From assembly GCF_016482785.1 (NCBI RefSeq), contig NZ_JAEMXM010000028.1:1-61808 (forward strand): DNA of 61,808 bases, given 5' to 3'. Below, piece after piece: positions 33,706 to 42,225 of this stretch. The DNA is from Paenibacillus alkalitolerans. Lineage in GTDB: Bacteria > Bacillota > Bacilli > Paenibacillales > YIM-B00363. The stretch's first letter is position 1. Each line of letters starts with the position of its first letter. The notes below the pieces were generated by a model. It made no database searches and had not been told where the DNA came from. It saw only the letters and a program-made list of their open reading frames with translations. Made by a program: the position numbers and the translations under genes.

Positions 33706-34416
33706 TTATATATATTTCCCTTCTGAATAACCTTCAAAAAGTCTCCCTCCATTGGGCGCTAGTATATCATCGATAAATTGAATGATCGCCTCTTTTCTCT
33801 CCGTCTTATAAAATTTATCCAATACATCGAGAAATTGATCGCTAAACTGTTTGTTGTATATTTGAAGCGAACGCACGATCCACTTTCCATCTCCTATCCA
33901 ACACCCATTCATTCTTAAAACATACTCATGGACAAGTCCGGCCAGTTTATTCACAATAAAAATACTTTCATAATGACAATCTGAACCTGTTAAATCTTCC
34001 AAACATTCGCTAATTTCATATCTCACTCGGTTCATTTCTTCTACCGTCCAAGGCATTGGCCCTTTTGCTAAGATTTCTCTCGCAATATCGATAAGCTCAC
34101 TTGCGGTACCATCATCTTTTATGATGATTCCTTGGGCACACATCCTTTGCAGCGAAGGCAACCCTTGGACTACATTGAATTCAAATAAATCACGATAAGT
34201 ATCTCTGGTTAGGACAAATGCTTCGATCGGCCAACCAGATTCATAAAACGATTCTCGAAACGGAAAAGTCTTAGTGTCATCTATTATAACGATATCGAGA
34301 TCTGATTGCTTTGTTCCCATTCCTTGAACCACACTCCCAGACAATATAGCTACAGTACAATCGGAAAAATGATTCAATACAAATTGTTCTGCAGCTTCAA
34401 TCGCTGTTCGCCTCAT
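33706..34416 (-). CDS. nucleotidyltransferase-domain protein
   Basis: 236 residues. Residues 1-90 form the pol-beta-type nucleotidyltransferase fold: ILSGSVVQGMGTKQSDLDIV carries the GSxxxG and DxD metal-binding residues. The C-terminal 130 residues are helical, as in kanamycin-type or streptomycin-type nucleotidyltransferases. The substrate is unknown. GGGAGAGAAG precedes the ATG. Confidence 0.85.
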   Translation of the reverse strand: MRRTAIEAAEQFVLNHFSDCTVAILSGSVVQGMGTKQSDLDIVIIDDTKTFPFRESFYESGWPIEAFVLTRDTYRDLFEFNVVQGLPSLQRMCAQGIIIKDDGTASELIDIAREILAKGPMPWTVEEMNRVRYEISECLEDLTGSDCHYESIFIVNKLAGLVHEYVLRMNGCWIGDGKWIVRSLQIYNKQFSDQFLDVLDKFYKTERKEAIIQFIDDILAPNGGRLFEGYSEGKYI

Positions 34417-34442
34417 CTTCTCTCCCCCATGCCTACAATAAA

Positions 34443-34466
34443 AGTCAGAGCTTGGTGTCTCTGACT
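34443..34466 (-). terminator. terminator after spoVIF
   Basis: AGTCAGAG/CTCTGACT stem followed by TTTTATT on the minus strand. Confidence 0.8.
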
Positions 34467-34476
34467 CTTTGCAAAG

Positions 34477-34749
34477 TTACTTCTTACCCATCATTTTCAT
34501 CATTTGATCCAACTTTCCCGGTTTTACTGCCCCGCTCTTTACAGCTCGTATAATCTCTTTTATCGTCGATTCGGACACTGGCGTTTTCGCCATAGCGGCG
34601 ACATTTTTTATTAGTTGTCTCAAGTTAGCCTCGTTTTTCATAGTCTGTGGACCGACTTTTCCGGCAAGCTTCTGGATTTCTTGTTGAGAGATACTTTTAC
34701 CTGTATTCTTTTTAACCGTATCAAGAACATTCTTTGACAAGTTAGACAT
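34477..34749 (-). CDS. spoVIF: stage VI sporulation protein F
   Basis: 90 residues, starting MSNLSKNVLDTVKKNTGKSI and containing LAGKVGPQTMKNEANLRQLI and KPGKLDQMMKMMGKK. This is the SpoVIF family, needed for proper late coat assembly. AGGAGGTATTGGGAC precedes the ATG. CATACAATA at 34793-34801 on the minus strand fits a mother-cell -10 element. Confidence 0.93.
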   Translation of the reverse strand: MSNLSKNVLDTVKKNTGKSISQQEIQKLAGKVGPQTMKNEANLRQLIKNVAAMAKTPVSESTIKEIIRAVKSGAVKPGKLDQMMKMMGKK

Positions 34750-34985
34750 GTCCCAATACCTCCTTATAAAGTGTTAATCATTCCTGCAATCATATTGTAT
34801 GAGTAACGTTCCAATCGCGCGCAGGCCTTTTCACCTATTTAAAGCACTCATTAATCAGGCGACCCGCATTATGTACTGTACAAGCGCTTCTATTCATATC
34901 ATTAGATAAGTCCAACTGTAACCATTAGACACCGTGAAGTAAATCCAAAAATGAATTCATGTTTTAAGACATATTGGGTGGTGAC

Positions 34986-36314
34986 ATGATGCGATTTTTC
35001 CGATTAATGCCTCCGAGAGTTTGGATGATCACGATCTGCATCTATTTCCTTCCTTTATTTTTCTTAAGTACAAGCAATATTTTGATATACCACATCTTGA
35101 TTTGGATCATGTTTCTTGTTCCGGTTTTCATTGTTTCTTACTATTACGGTTTATGGGGCGGCATAGCCTTTTCCTTTCTATCGCACTTTGTACATATGAC
35201 GATTGACAGAATTTGGATTGTCCCTGAGAGTTACAATTACGGCATGGTTTTTCGACACGAAGTATTTGCCATAAGTGTATTTCTTTCGGTCTGCATAAGT
35301 ATTTTGTCGTATAAAATAAAACAAAAAAATATGCAGATTCTTTACTTGAATGAACAGCGATTTCAGCTGTTTTTTGAAAACACCTCCGATGCTATTGTCA
35401 TGCTAAGTTCAGATGGAAGTCTGATGAAAGCAAACCTTGCTTTCGAAAGATTGGTCGGCTATTCGAAAGAGGAGATGGGTCGGGAACCGTTCAAAACTTT
35501 TTTTAATCAATTTGACGATTCAGACAGTTCATTGGCAAATTTCAAACAAGCGCTTCAAGGAGAACCTCAACGCGGAGAAATAAGCTTGCTGCATAAAGAC
35601 GGACACCGCATCGTGTTAGACATGATTGCAATTCCAGAATATATAAATGATAAGGTGACCGGCATTTGCATCTTCTGCAAAAATATAACGGAGCCTAAAC
35701 ACGCTGCGGAAATATTTATTGATGATACCAAGAATAGTCATGCAGTTTTCGATGGATATGATAAATATTCCCTTATTGTAGTCGAACTGATGTCAGATGA
35801 GGAGCTGGGCCGGATCTTGAATGTCAACCACCTTGCCTGCCAAGTATTGATGTATACAAAGGAAGAATTGCTTGCAAGGAATTATTATGAACTCCTCCCT
35901 GCAGGAAGTAAGTATGTTATAACGAAACAGATTCCCAAGCTTTTCAATGAAGGTCACTTTTCAACCAGGATCACTTATTTGGATAAGTATTCAAATCAAT
36001 TTCCCGTTAAAATATATGCCCGGTTTTTCAAACCGAATGACCGAAAGGCTGTTTTACTCTTGGCAGAAAAAATCAATGTTCTTGATCATGCATGGATGAA
36101 AGATGACATCGGAAAAAATTTACGCATTCTTATGGCCGAAATGGATATTAGCACGACCGAATTAGCCCAGCTGTCGGGGCTCTCACTTACTACGGTTTCA
36201 AATTTGAAAAATGGCAAGATCACAAAGCCCAAGATGTCGACTATACAAGCTATTGCAGACGCATTGGGCATAAGTCCTTCCGAAATATGCAGTGAGAGCG
36301 ATTATGAATTATAA
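34986..36314 (+). CDS. membrane PAS-PAS-HTH regulator
   Basis: 442 residues from ATG 34986 (GGGTGGTG upstream). Four membrane helices (residues about 10-105), PAS 1 (LNEQRFQLFFENTSDAIVML; VGYSKEEMGREPFKTFF), a second PAS-like domain (about 260-365, TKEELLARNYYELLPAGSKY) and a C-terminal XRE-type HTH (MAEMDISTTELAQLSGLSLT then TVSNLKNGKITKPKMSTIQA). A membrane sensor with its own DNA-binding domain is less common than a kinase. The ligand and targets are unknown. Confidence 0.85.
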   Translation: MMRFFRLMPPRVWMITICIYFLPLFFLSTSNILIYHILIWIMFLVPVFIVSYYYGLWGGIAFSFLSHFVHMTIDRIWIVPESYNYGMVFRHEVFAISVFLSVCISILSYKIKQKNMQILYLNEQRFQLFFENTSDAIVMLSSDGSLMKANLAFERLVGYSKEEMGREPFKTFFNQFDDSDSSLANFKQALQGEPQRGEISLLHKDGHRIVLDMIAIPEYINDKVTGICIFCKNITEPKHAAEIFIDDTKNSHAVFDGYDKYSLIVVELMSDEELGRILNVNHLACQVLMYTKEELLARNYYELLPAGSKYVITKQIPKLFNEGHFSTRITYLDKYSNQFPVKIYARFFKPNDRKAVLLLAEKINVLDHAWMKDDIGKNLRILMAEMDISTTELAQLSGLSLTTVSNLKNGKITKPKMSTIQAIADALGISPSEICSESDYEL

Positions 36315-36391
36315 CTTTAAATATTTAAATTAAGACAATAGTACATAATTTGTTCTTTAGACATGTGTACATTACGAATTCCAGTGAAAGA

Positions 36392-36400
36392 CATAAGCTA
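36392..36400 (+). promoter_or_regulatory. candidate sigma-K-like -10 before the Gly/His-rich gene
   Basis: CATAAGCTA fits CATAnnnTA, 166 bases before the start codon at 36566. No -35 was identified. Confidence 0.3.
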
Positions 36401-36565
36401 TATCATCCCACCAACAAACAACCATTGTAAGTCTCTGTAATTTTTTAAAAGGGCGACTTGCATCGAGCTCGTAATCTCACATGGTGGAGATTAAGGAGCG
36501 TGAAAGGAGGCCTGTATTGGTGGCATATATGGTTATGCCGCCATCTCATAATGGAGGTGATCTAA

Positions 36566-36901
36566 TTGCGGAAGCATGTGACCAAAAAAGAAGCGAGAAA
36601 GTGGCTTGGCAAATCAATTTACGCTCTCAAAAAAGACGGAAGTGTGATTTCCGGAAAGCTGGTCAAAATAAACGGGAATCAACTCATTCTTCATCAACCC
36701 GGAAATAGAAAAGTAAGTACAAAAGCTTTTATTCCCCTTGTTTTGTTTGATTTACTTGCAATTGGCGGTCATCACGGATTTGGGCATCCCGGTTTCGGCT
36801 TCGGTCACGGATTTGGGCATCCTGGTTTCGGTCATGGATTTGGGCATCCTGGTTTCGGCTTCGGTCACGGGTTTGGGCATCCATTCGGAGGTTTCTTCTA
36901 A
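36566..36901 (+). CDS. small protein with a Gly-His-Phe repeat tail, probably spore coat
   Basis: 111 residues from a TTG at 36566 with GGAGGTGAT upstream. The head (residues 1-65) includes VTKKEARKWLGKSIYALKKD and GSVISGKLVKINGNQLILHQ, like a short Sm-type barrel. The tail is repeats of HPGFGFGHGFG. The gene at 3338 has the same layout. His-rich tails suggest metal binding or wet-gel coat packing (inference). Confidence 0.75.
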   Translation: MRKHVTKKEARKWLGKSIYALKKDGSVISGKLVKINGNQLILHQPGNRKVSTKAFIPLVLFDLLAIGGHHGFGHPGFGFGHGFGHPGFGHGFGHPGFGFGHGFGHPFGGFF

Positions 36902-36909
36902 AAACACAG

Positions 36910-36945
36910 GCAAAGGCCGCTTTCCACCTTGAGGGCGGCCTTTGC
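36910..36945 (+). terminator. terminator after the Gly/His-rich gene
   Basis: GCAAAGGCCGC pairs with GCGGCCTTTGC around a 14-base loop. Confidence 0.8.
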
Positions 36946-37054
36946 TATGCCTTAAAAAATAGACGAGAGTTGATACAGTCTTTAAATTTTTACATAGGAT
37001 ATAACGTTCACCCAAATAGGCTATATTCATTATCGCACAGTATAACCCAAAGAA

Positions 37055-37100
37055 ATCGCCCTCCGCTTGCGCCAAGAAGACAACGGAAAGGGAGGGCGAT
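37055..37100 (-). terminator. hairpin after the tiny membrane gene
   Basis: ATCGCCCTCC and GGAGGGCGAT form a perfect 10-bp stem with a 26-base loop just downstream of the gene at 37103. The T-run is weak. Confidence 0.55.
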
Positions 37101-37102
37101 CC

Positions 37103-37189
37103 TTAAAATAACATAACACAAATAATGACCAACAAAATGAACAACACAAGGATAATAATCGTTTGTTCAATCCAATTCCCAAGGTTCAC
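37103..37189 (-). CDS. 28-residue single-helix membrane protein, YjcZ-like
   Basis: MNLGNWIEQTIIILVLFILL then VIICVMLF, from a GTG at 37189 with GAGGCGATCAA upstream. The hydrophobic core VLFILLVII is identical to that of the YjcZ-type genes, but the Gly-rich head is missing. Probably another tiny sporulation protein. Confidence 0.6.
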   Translation of the reverse strand: MNLGNWIEQTIIILVLFILLVIICVMLF

Positions 37190-37299
37190 TTGATCGCCTC
37201 GTTTCCCGCTGTGCATTTTGCCGACAACTAACCATATCTTATGAAAAAATATGGTGTTCCGTATGGATAGATGACGCAGTGAATCGGCTGAAAATGCAC

Positions 37300-37327
37300 A
37301 AACAAGCCGGTTACCCCCGGCTTGTTT
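37300..37327 (-). terminator. terminator after the GMC oxidoreductase operon
   Basis: AAACAAGCCGG/CCGGCTTGTTT with a short loop, 27 bp after the GMC stop. Confidence 0.85.
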
Positions 37328-37353
37328 GCAGTTCCCGTTTCTTCGCTTTTTCT

Positions 37354-38895
37354 TTAATAATCCGCCGTACGCAAAGCAAGCGACATGACCGTGTTCGTCG
37401 GATTCCCCGCACCCGAAGTGACGAAAATACTCGCATCGCATACAAACAGGTTCGGGATATCGTGGCTTTGACCGTATGAATTGACGACCGAATCGGCAGG
37501 GTTGTTCCCCATTCGGCATCCCCCGGCCATATGTGCCGTATCCGGAACGACGAACTCCGCCTTCCCTCCCTCGGCTTCCAAAATGGAGCTCATTGTCCGT
37601 ACTGCGTGCGCAATCAGCTTCCGGTCATTCTCGCTGTAACTGAAAGTCACTTTGGCGCGCGGCAATCCGTACTCGTCTTTCTCATCCGCCAATGTAACCC
37701 GATTGTTCGGATTCGGCAGTACTTCACCGACCAACGTGACTCTGCCGTAATGATTGTAATCCAGCAACGCCTGTCTAAAACGCTCGCCCCAAATCGGGCC
37801 GCCCTGCGCCTTCGAGACCCCGTTTGCGAATTCAACCGGCCTCGCTCCATGGGAATGAAGCGTATAGCCGCGGACAAAATCGCGGTTCCGGTCTGTCCGG
37901 TAAAAATCCAATGTTGTCGCGAGGACCGGTGTTCCTTTGTATAAACGGATTTCGCCGTCGAACTTGGCATATACGTCGTGACTACTGTGCACCATGATCG
38001 ATTTTCCAACCATTCCGCTGCTGTTCGCAAGCCCGTCCGGGAACTGGCTGTTAGCCGAATTAAGCAACAATCTGGGTGTTTCCACTACAAAAGCGCTCAG
38101 AATCACCGTTTTTGCTTTTTGCTTGTACGTTGTACCGTTATGCACGAACGTTACGCCTTTGGCCATTCCATCTTTGCCCATCAGCACTTGTGTTACCATA
38201 CAGTCCGGCAATACTTCGGCGCCCGCTTTGATGGCTTTTGGAATATGAACGATGAGCGTGCTGAATTTGGAATCCGGCATGCAGCCTTGATTGCAAAATC
38301 CACGGTTTATGCAAGGGGGGCGGCCTTCGAACGGAGCGGATAAAATGGCCAACGGCGCAACGGACGAACGGATCCCCAGCTTTTCACAACCGTTCATGAA
38401 CATATAGGCGTTGGGACTGAGCGGCTCCCGCTCCGGGTATGGATAGGGACCGTTAAAATGTCCCCAAGGAAAATGCTTCGGCCCGGATACGGCAATTTCT
38501 TTTTCCGTTCGGGTGTAATAAGGCTCAAGATCTTCATAGCTTATCGGCCAATCTTCAGCAATTCCATCGAGTGTCTTCGCCTTAAAGTCGATATCCTGAA
38601 ACCGCAAAAAAACCGCTGTAAAATGGGTCGTTCCACCGCCGATACCCCGGCCGGAATTATTATGACCCATTGTGAGCGGATCGTTGCCGTCTACGATTCG
38701 CGTATCTTGCCAACCAAGATTCTTCATAGAGAGCTCATCGCTGGCAAAATCCTTCTGCGGGTCCCGGAACGGACCGGCGTCAAGGACGACCACTGAGAGA
38801 CCGGCTTCACTTAATTCTTTCGCCAGCACACCTCCCGCAGCTCCGGCGCCTACGATGACGACGTCAACCTCATCATTCGCATATTTACGCTTCAT
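37354..38895 (-). CDS. GMC-family flavoprotein, gluconate 2-dehydrogenase-like large subunit
   Basis: 513 residues. The FAD-binding Rossmann start VVIVGAGAAGGVLAKELSEA is at 12-31; GHNNSGRGIGGGTTHFTAVF follows near 85; the C-terminal active-site region has TAHMAGGCRMGNN (His) and GNPTNTVMSLALR (Asn). These enzymes oxidise an alcohol or sugar-acid hydroxyl and pass electrons to the membrane chain. It overlaps the subunit 3 gene by 11 bases. The usual haem-c subunit is not present here; the membrane protein at 39529 may take the electrons or be unrelated. Confidence 0.9.
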   Translation of the reverse strand: MKRKYANDEVDVVIVGAGAAGGVLAKELSEAGLSVVVLDAGPFRDPQKDFASDELSMKNLGWQDTRIVDGNDPLTMGHNNSGRGIGGGTTHFTAVFLRFQDIDFKAKTLDGIAEDWPISYEDLEPYYTRTEKEIAVSGPKHFPWGHFNGPYPYPEREPLSPNAYMFMNGCEKLGIRSSVAPLAILSAPFEGRPPCINRGFCNQGCMPDSKFSTLIVHIPKAIKAGAEVLPDCMVTQVLMGKDGMAKGVTFVHNGTTYKQKAKTVILSAFVVETPRLLLNSANSQFPDGLANSSGMVGKSIMVHSSHDVYAKFDGEIRLYKGTPVLATTLDFYRTDRNRDFVRGYTLHSHGARPVEFANGVSKAQGGPIWGERFRQALLDYNHYGRVTLVGEVLPNPNNRVTLADEKDEYGLPRAKVTFSYSENDRKLIAHAVRTMSSILEAEGGKAEFVVPDTAHMAGGCRMGNNPADSVVNSYGQSHDIPNLFVCDASIFVTSGAGNPTNTVMSLALRTADY

Positions 38896-39487
38896 ATTCC
38901 GCCTTCGCCTCCCAAGGATCCAATTGTCCTAGCTGAGTACGCACATACCCTCGCGGATAGGCCGGACCCGCATAACCCATCTCCGACCAAACCCCGGGAT
39001 GAGAGCAATAGGATTCGACCGTCAACCTCATCAGTTTTTCAAACAGTTCCTTCTGCGGTACACCATTCCATACAGCTGCTGGGTCTGCTTTACCTTCGCT
39101 GATGCTTTGGATCATCTGCTTCTGTTTTTCGGTTTCTATTTCTGTAAAAGAAGTGGAGTACATGTGTTGCGAAAACTGCTCCATCGCCTTCAACCCTTGC
39201 CGAATCAATTGCGGCGCGGTCGGCACTCCGACTTTTCTTTGCCCTTCTCCAGGTGACGAATTCAAGGTTTGATCGATGTGGGAGATGACGAACTCAAGCG
39301 CATCGGGTGAAGAGTCGTCTACTAACAAACTGCATATGCAACGTAATATCTCAGCCTCACGTTCATGTAGAAATTGATACTTGACTGTTGCATGATTTCT
39401 CGAAGTTACAATTTGCTGCGTATGGTCATCCCAGGCATCTTTTTCATCCAAGACGTTAAAGGATGGATAGCGCGTCTTTCCGCTCAT
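38885..39487 (-). CDS. gluconate 2-dehydrogenase subunit 3-like protein
   Basis: 200 residues from ATG 39487. It has the subunit 3 pattern: FLHEREAEILRCICSLLVDD near 45 and FEKLMRLTVESYCSHPGVW near 150, ending YAGPAYPRGYVRTQLGQLDP. It pairs with the GMC flavoprotein and may help its folding or export, but no twin-arginine signal is visible in it. Confidence 0.85.
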   Translation of the reverse strand: MSGKTRYPSFNVLDEKDAWDDHTQQIVTSRNHATVKYQFLHEREAEILRCICSLLVDDSSPDALEFVISHIDQTLNSSPGEGQRKVGVPTAPQLIRQGLKAMEQFSQHMYSTSFTEIETEKQKQMIQSISEGKADPAAVWNGVPQKELFEKLMRLTVESYCSHPGVWSEMGYAGPAYPRGYVRTQLGQLDPWEAKAEYEA

Positions 39488-39528
39488 GCTCGGTTCCGCC
39501 TTTCTTTCATGATGGTGCCCATCGAAAG

Positions 39529-39924
39529 TCAACCCCCCCAATACACCGCGATAAGCCCCAATACGCTTATTGCCGTAAACATCATAGGAAGCGTAACCGG
39601 CGGTCCAATCAGGAAATTGCGGAGCGCCCAGCCTCCCACACGGATACCGACTCCCCGAACATGAAAATATGAGCCGATCATGCCGGAGATAACTCCAATC
39701 CACATCATTGCCTGAAACAAAACGTTCAACCACGTTAAGTTGAAGAAAGTAAGCGCAATACCTGTCATAAAAAAAACAGGCGCTTCAATGACGGGTACCC
39801 ACATGGATTTATGGTGAAAATTTTGCCTGTAATGGAACATTGTTACTTGAATCCCGATCATCATGAAAGCCAGGCTGACAAACAGTATTAAAATACGTTC
39901 AATGGGCCAACCGTCCCAAAACAT
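39529..39924 (-). CDS. four-helix membrane protein in the GMC operon
   Basis: 131 residues with four membrane segments (ILFVSLAFMMIGIQVTMFHY, PVFFMTGIALTFFNLTWLNV, MMWIGVISGMIGSYF, TLPMMFTAISVLGLIAVYWG). It has no haem-binding Cys motif, but His residues (FHYRQNFHHKS; YFHVRG) could bind haem b. It is the first gene of the operon, 41 bp ahead of subunit 3, and may be its membrane anchor (inference). Confidence 0.75.
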   Translation of the reverse strand: MFWDGWPIERILILFVSLAFMMIGIQVTMFHYRQNFHHKSMWVPVIEAPVFFMTGIALTFFNLTWLNVLFQAMMWIGVISGMIGSYFHVRGVGIRVGGWALRNFLIGPPVTLPMMFTAISVLGLIAVYWGG

Positions 39925-40073
39925 GGATTCCCCTCTTTTCCTGTTTTCCGTATATAATGCCCACAGCAGGAAAATATATCCAATTGGTGGTCAAATACCA
40001 TTTGTTCACGCCGCCGACATAGAAAAGGAAAAGCCCATTTTTTCGCCTAAGTCGAACGCATTTGCTTTAAATT

Positions 40074-40082
40074 CATACGATA
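40074..40082 (+). promoter_or_regulatory. candidate sigma-K-like -10 before the LysM gene
   Basis: CATACGATA fits CATAnnnTA, 47 bases before the start at 40129. Confidence 0.4.
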
Positions 40083-40128
40083 ACATAGTCAAATGACTAT
40101 AATTTTTTAAATTGGAGGAAAAAAGTAC

Positions 40129-40674
40129 ATGAATCGTCAATTTTTTGGATCGCCTTTCGGATTTGGGGGATTCGGTGGTTTTGGAGGGTTTCCTTTCGGA
40201 GGCTTTGGAGGGTTTAGTCCTTTCTTCTTCGGCGGTCGTCGATTTTTTCCATCGTTCTTCCTTTCGCCGTTTACTTTTCCGTTTTTTAGAGGGGAAGATG
40301 ATCGAAACAGCATGTATTACGCCCAACATCAAGTTAGGGAAGGAGAGACGATGGATGTGCTGGCCGCAACGTACAATGTTCCAAGACCGATACTTGAAGC
40401 AATGAACACTCATATTCAAAATCCGCATCTTCTTGCACCAGGCACAGTGGTTTACATCCCTCGATTGGATAGAATGTATTGTAAAATGATGTTAATGGAA
40501 CAAGAATCAAGCCATATGGGGATGGCATATCCCGCAGAACAAACAATGACGTATCCGGGGGTGCCTAACAGCATGTATCCCGGGCATGTAATGCCTGCAC
40601 AGATGAAATCAGGAACCAAGATCAACCCAGTAACTTCGTACGTGGTTCACCCTAATGTAATAAGCCCATTTTAA
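40129..40674 (+). CDS. LysM-domain protein with a Gly/Phe-rich head, probably spore coat
   Basis: 181 residues. Residues 1-62 are Gly/Phe-rich (FGFGGFGGFGGFPFGGFGGF). Residues 65-115 are a LysM domain (HQVREGETMDVLAATYNVPR; LLAPGTVVYIPR) that would bind peptidoglycan or spore cortex. The tail is Met/Pro/Tyr-rich. It resembles SafA-type coat proteins in principle, though with another low-complexity region. TTGGAGGAAAAAAG precedes the ATG. Confidence 0.85.
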   Translation: MNRQFFGSPFGFGGFGGFGGFPFGGFGGFSPFFFGGRRFFPSFFLSPFTFPFFRGEDDRNSMYYAQHQVREGETMDVLAATYNVPRPILEAMNTHIQNPHLLAPGTVVYIPRLDRMYCKMMLMEQESSHMGMAYPAEQTMTYPGVPNSMYPGHVMPAQMKSGTKINPVTSYVVHPNVISPF

Positions 40675-40684
40675 ATAAATGAAA

Positions 40685-40709
40685 AAGGGACGGCGATAAG
40701 CTGTCCCTT
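40685..40709 (+). terminator. terminator between the LysM gene and the redox operon
   Basis: AAGGGACGGC/GCTGTCCCTT with loop GATAA, A-rich on one side and T-poor on the other. It could serve both converging genes. Confidence 0.7.
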
Positions 40710-40710
40710 C

Positions 40711-40856
40711 CTAAAAATAACCCTTAAAGCCAAACAAATCATTCAAATAAACGGACAACACAGCAAGCTTATTGGTAATCAGGAGGATACCTGCCCCGAT
40801 CAAGACGGCCCCTCCAACTTACCCGCAAGGAACGCCAGTCCGATTTGCACACTCAT
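40711..40856 (-). pseudogene. ccdA remnant with a large internal deletion
   Basis: From ATG 40856 it reads MSVQIGLAFLAG, the first 12 residues of CcdA-type thiol-disulfide transporters, then jumps in another frame to GAVLIGAGILLITNKLAVLS and VYLNDLFGFKGYF, the last 33 residues of such proteins. About 180 residues between are missing. It follows the thioredoxin lipoprotein by 3 bp, as in real ccdA-trx operons. Confidence 0.7.
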
Positions 40857-40859
40857 CCG

Positions 40860-41414
40860 TTACCCCCCTTCCGTGTCGGCTAACAGTTGGTCCAATTGAT
40901 GTCTGAATTCGTCCTCACTGTCTTTTCCGCCAGCCCCTACCTTTCGATACACTTCTTTGCCTTGAGGATCAAGCAATACAACGGTAGGGGTGCTGATCAC
41001 CCGAAACTGCCCGGTCACTTCACCGTCATGGTCGAAATAGACAGGTAAACGGAGCTCCTCTTTCTTAACATAATCTTTTACACTGTCCACAGAATCAAGG
41101 TGCGTCAAATTAATGGCGGCAAATTCGATCTTTCCTTCGTACTCGCGATATAACAATTCAATGACGGGCATTTCTTCCCGGCAGTAACTGCACCAGGTCG
41201 CCCAAAAACTCAATACCATCGGTTTATTTATTGCGGAGCTGTCTAATATCCGGTTATTTAACCCTTCCAGTTGAAACGTGACAGGATTAGCATCACGGTT
41301 TGGAACGGTTTCGACGGATGGAGACTCCTTCTATACAACCGAACATGCGGTTACCGCAAGGGCCAATAGGAAGAAAATAATAAATGCTGCTTTTCTCCTG
41401 ATTGTTTTCATCAT
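40860..41414 (-). pseudogene. TlpA/ResA-like thioredoxin lipoprotein with an in-frame amber codon
   Basis: The frame is open from ATG 41414 to 40860 apart from one TAG about 28 codons in. Before it comes a lipoprotein signal (FLLALAVTACSVV); after it KESPSVETVPN, then the thioredoxin fold with the redox centre SFWATWCSYCREEMP and STPTVVLLDPQGKEVYR. A single CAG-to-TAG change would explain it. A restart at the internal ATG 41219 would give a protein without signal. The start overlaps the upstream gene as ATGA. Confidence 0.8.
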
Positions 41415-42067
41415 TGTGATATTACTCCTGTTTCCGGACGTTTGACTTCTGTCCATTTGTAGGGAAAAAACTCGATGCATATGATCCCGGCTAACAATAA
41501 TGCCATCGTAATCGGACCATAAGGATGAGCGTGGGACTGGAATGTTAGAGCGGATATTCCGATCAGGATGACGCCCACCCGGTTATACCCTTTCATATAT
41601 AAGGCGACGGCAGCCAAAATAGCGGCAGCGACCCAAGACCATACGGCCAAGTTCATAATCACGGCGCCTCCTGGCATATCCAAATTGAATAAGGCTAGGA
41701 ACAGCTCGAACATACGGTCATAAACTTCTCCATCCGTCAAGTTCAAACCGCGTACATAGCGAGCCAAGATTCCCGTCGCGATTCCCGCAATCGTATCGAA
41801 TGCCGTATACGCGACGGCAAATATCCACAGCGCGATTCTGCTCAAGCTTGCCGGGAAGCTGTCGGCATCTTTCAGCAGCAGCCACAAAGCAGTGGCGATC
41901 AAAGGAAATAACGGCATTTGCAAAGTATGCAGCAGCAGCCACCAATCTCCCAAACCGGTCAGCATTTCATCAAAATAAACATGAGCAGGATGCCATACTT
42001 CCAACAAACCCAATACAGCAGGCGCCCCCAATAAAATCAGACGTCTAAATAGTTTTTTCATATTCAA
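41411..42067 (-). CDS. six-helix membrane protein of the redox operon
   Basis: 218 residues with about six membrane segments (LILLGAPAVLGLLEVWHPAH, PLFPLIATALWLLL, IALWIFAVAYTAFDTIAGIA, VWSWVAAAILAAVALYM, ITMALLLAGIICIEFFP). The Asp/His/Trp-rich loops could bind a cofactor. It is first in an operon with the thioredoxin lipoprotein and the ccdA remnant, and a palindromic operator precedes it. No family recognised. Confidence 0.75.
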   Translation of the reverse strand: MNMKKLFRRLILLGAPAVLGLLEVWHPAHVYFDEMLTGLGDWWLLLHTLQMPLFPLIATALWLLLKDADSFPASLSRIALWIFAVAYTAFDTIAGIATGILARYVRGLNLTDGEVYDRMFELFLALFNLDMPGGAVIMNLAVWSWVAAAILAAVALYMKGYNRVGVILIGISALTFQSHAHPYGPITMALLLAGIICIEFFPYKWTEVKRPETGVISQ

Positions 42068-42142
42068 GAGTGAACACGCTCCTTATCTGCTTCATTTGTC
42101 ATCATTCTCTATCACGTATCGTAACAAAATAAAAAGAATCGA

Positions 42143-42162
42143 TATGTAAGCCATCTTACATA
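42143..42162. promoter_or_regulatory. TATGTAAG-N4-CTTACATA palindrome (Crp/Fnr-type operator)
   Basis: A perfect 8+8 inverted repeat with spacer CCAT. It lies between the divergent genes at 42067 (minus) and 42226 (plus) and could control both. It belongs to a set with 28882, 44543 and 44855. Confidence 0.65.
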
Positions 42163-42225
42163 CATGTGTTTTTTGTCTCGGATATACTTGCCTTGTTGAT
42201 ATCAAACGATAAGGGAGGCAAACTC

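Noticed and set aside
37103-37519. 138-residue minus ORF ending in the tiny membrane protein
   Set aside because: Only the last 28 residues look real; they have their own GTG and ribosome site. The rest overlaps the GMC gene.
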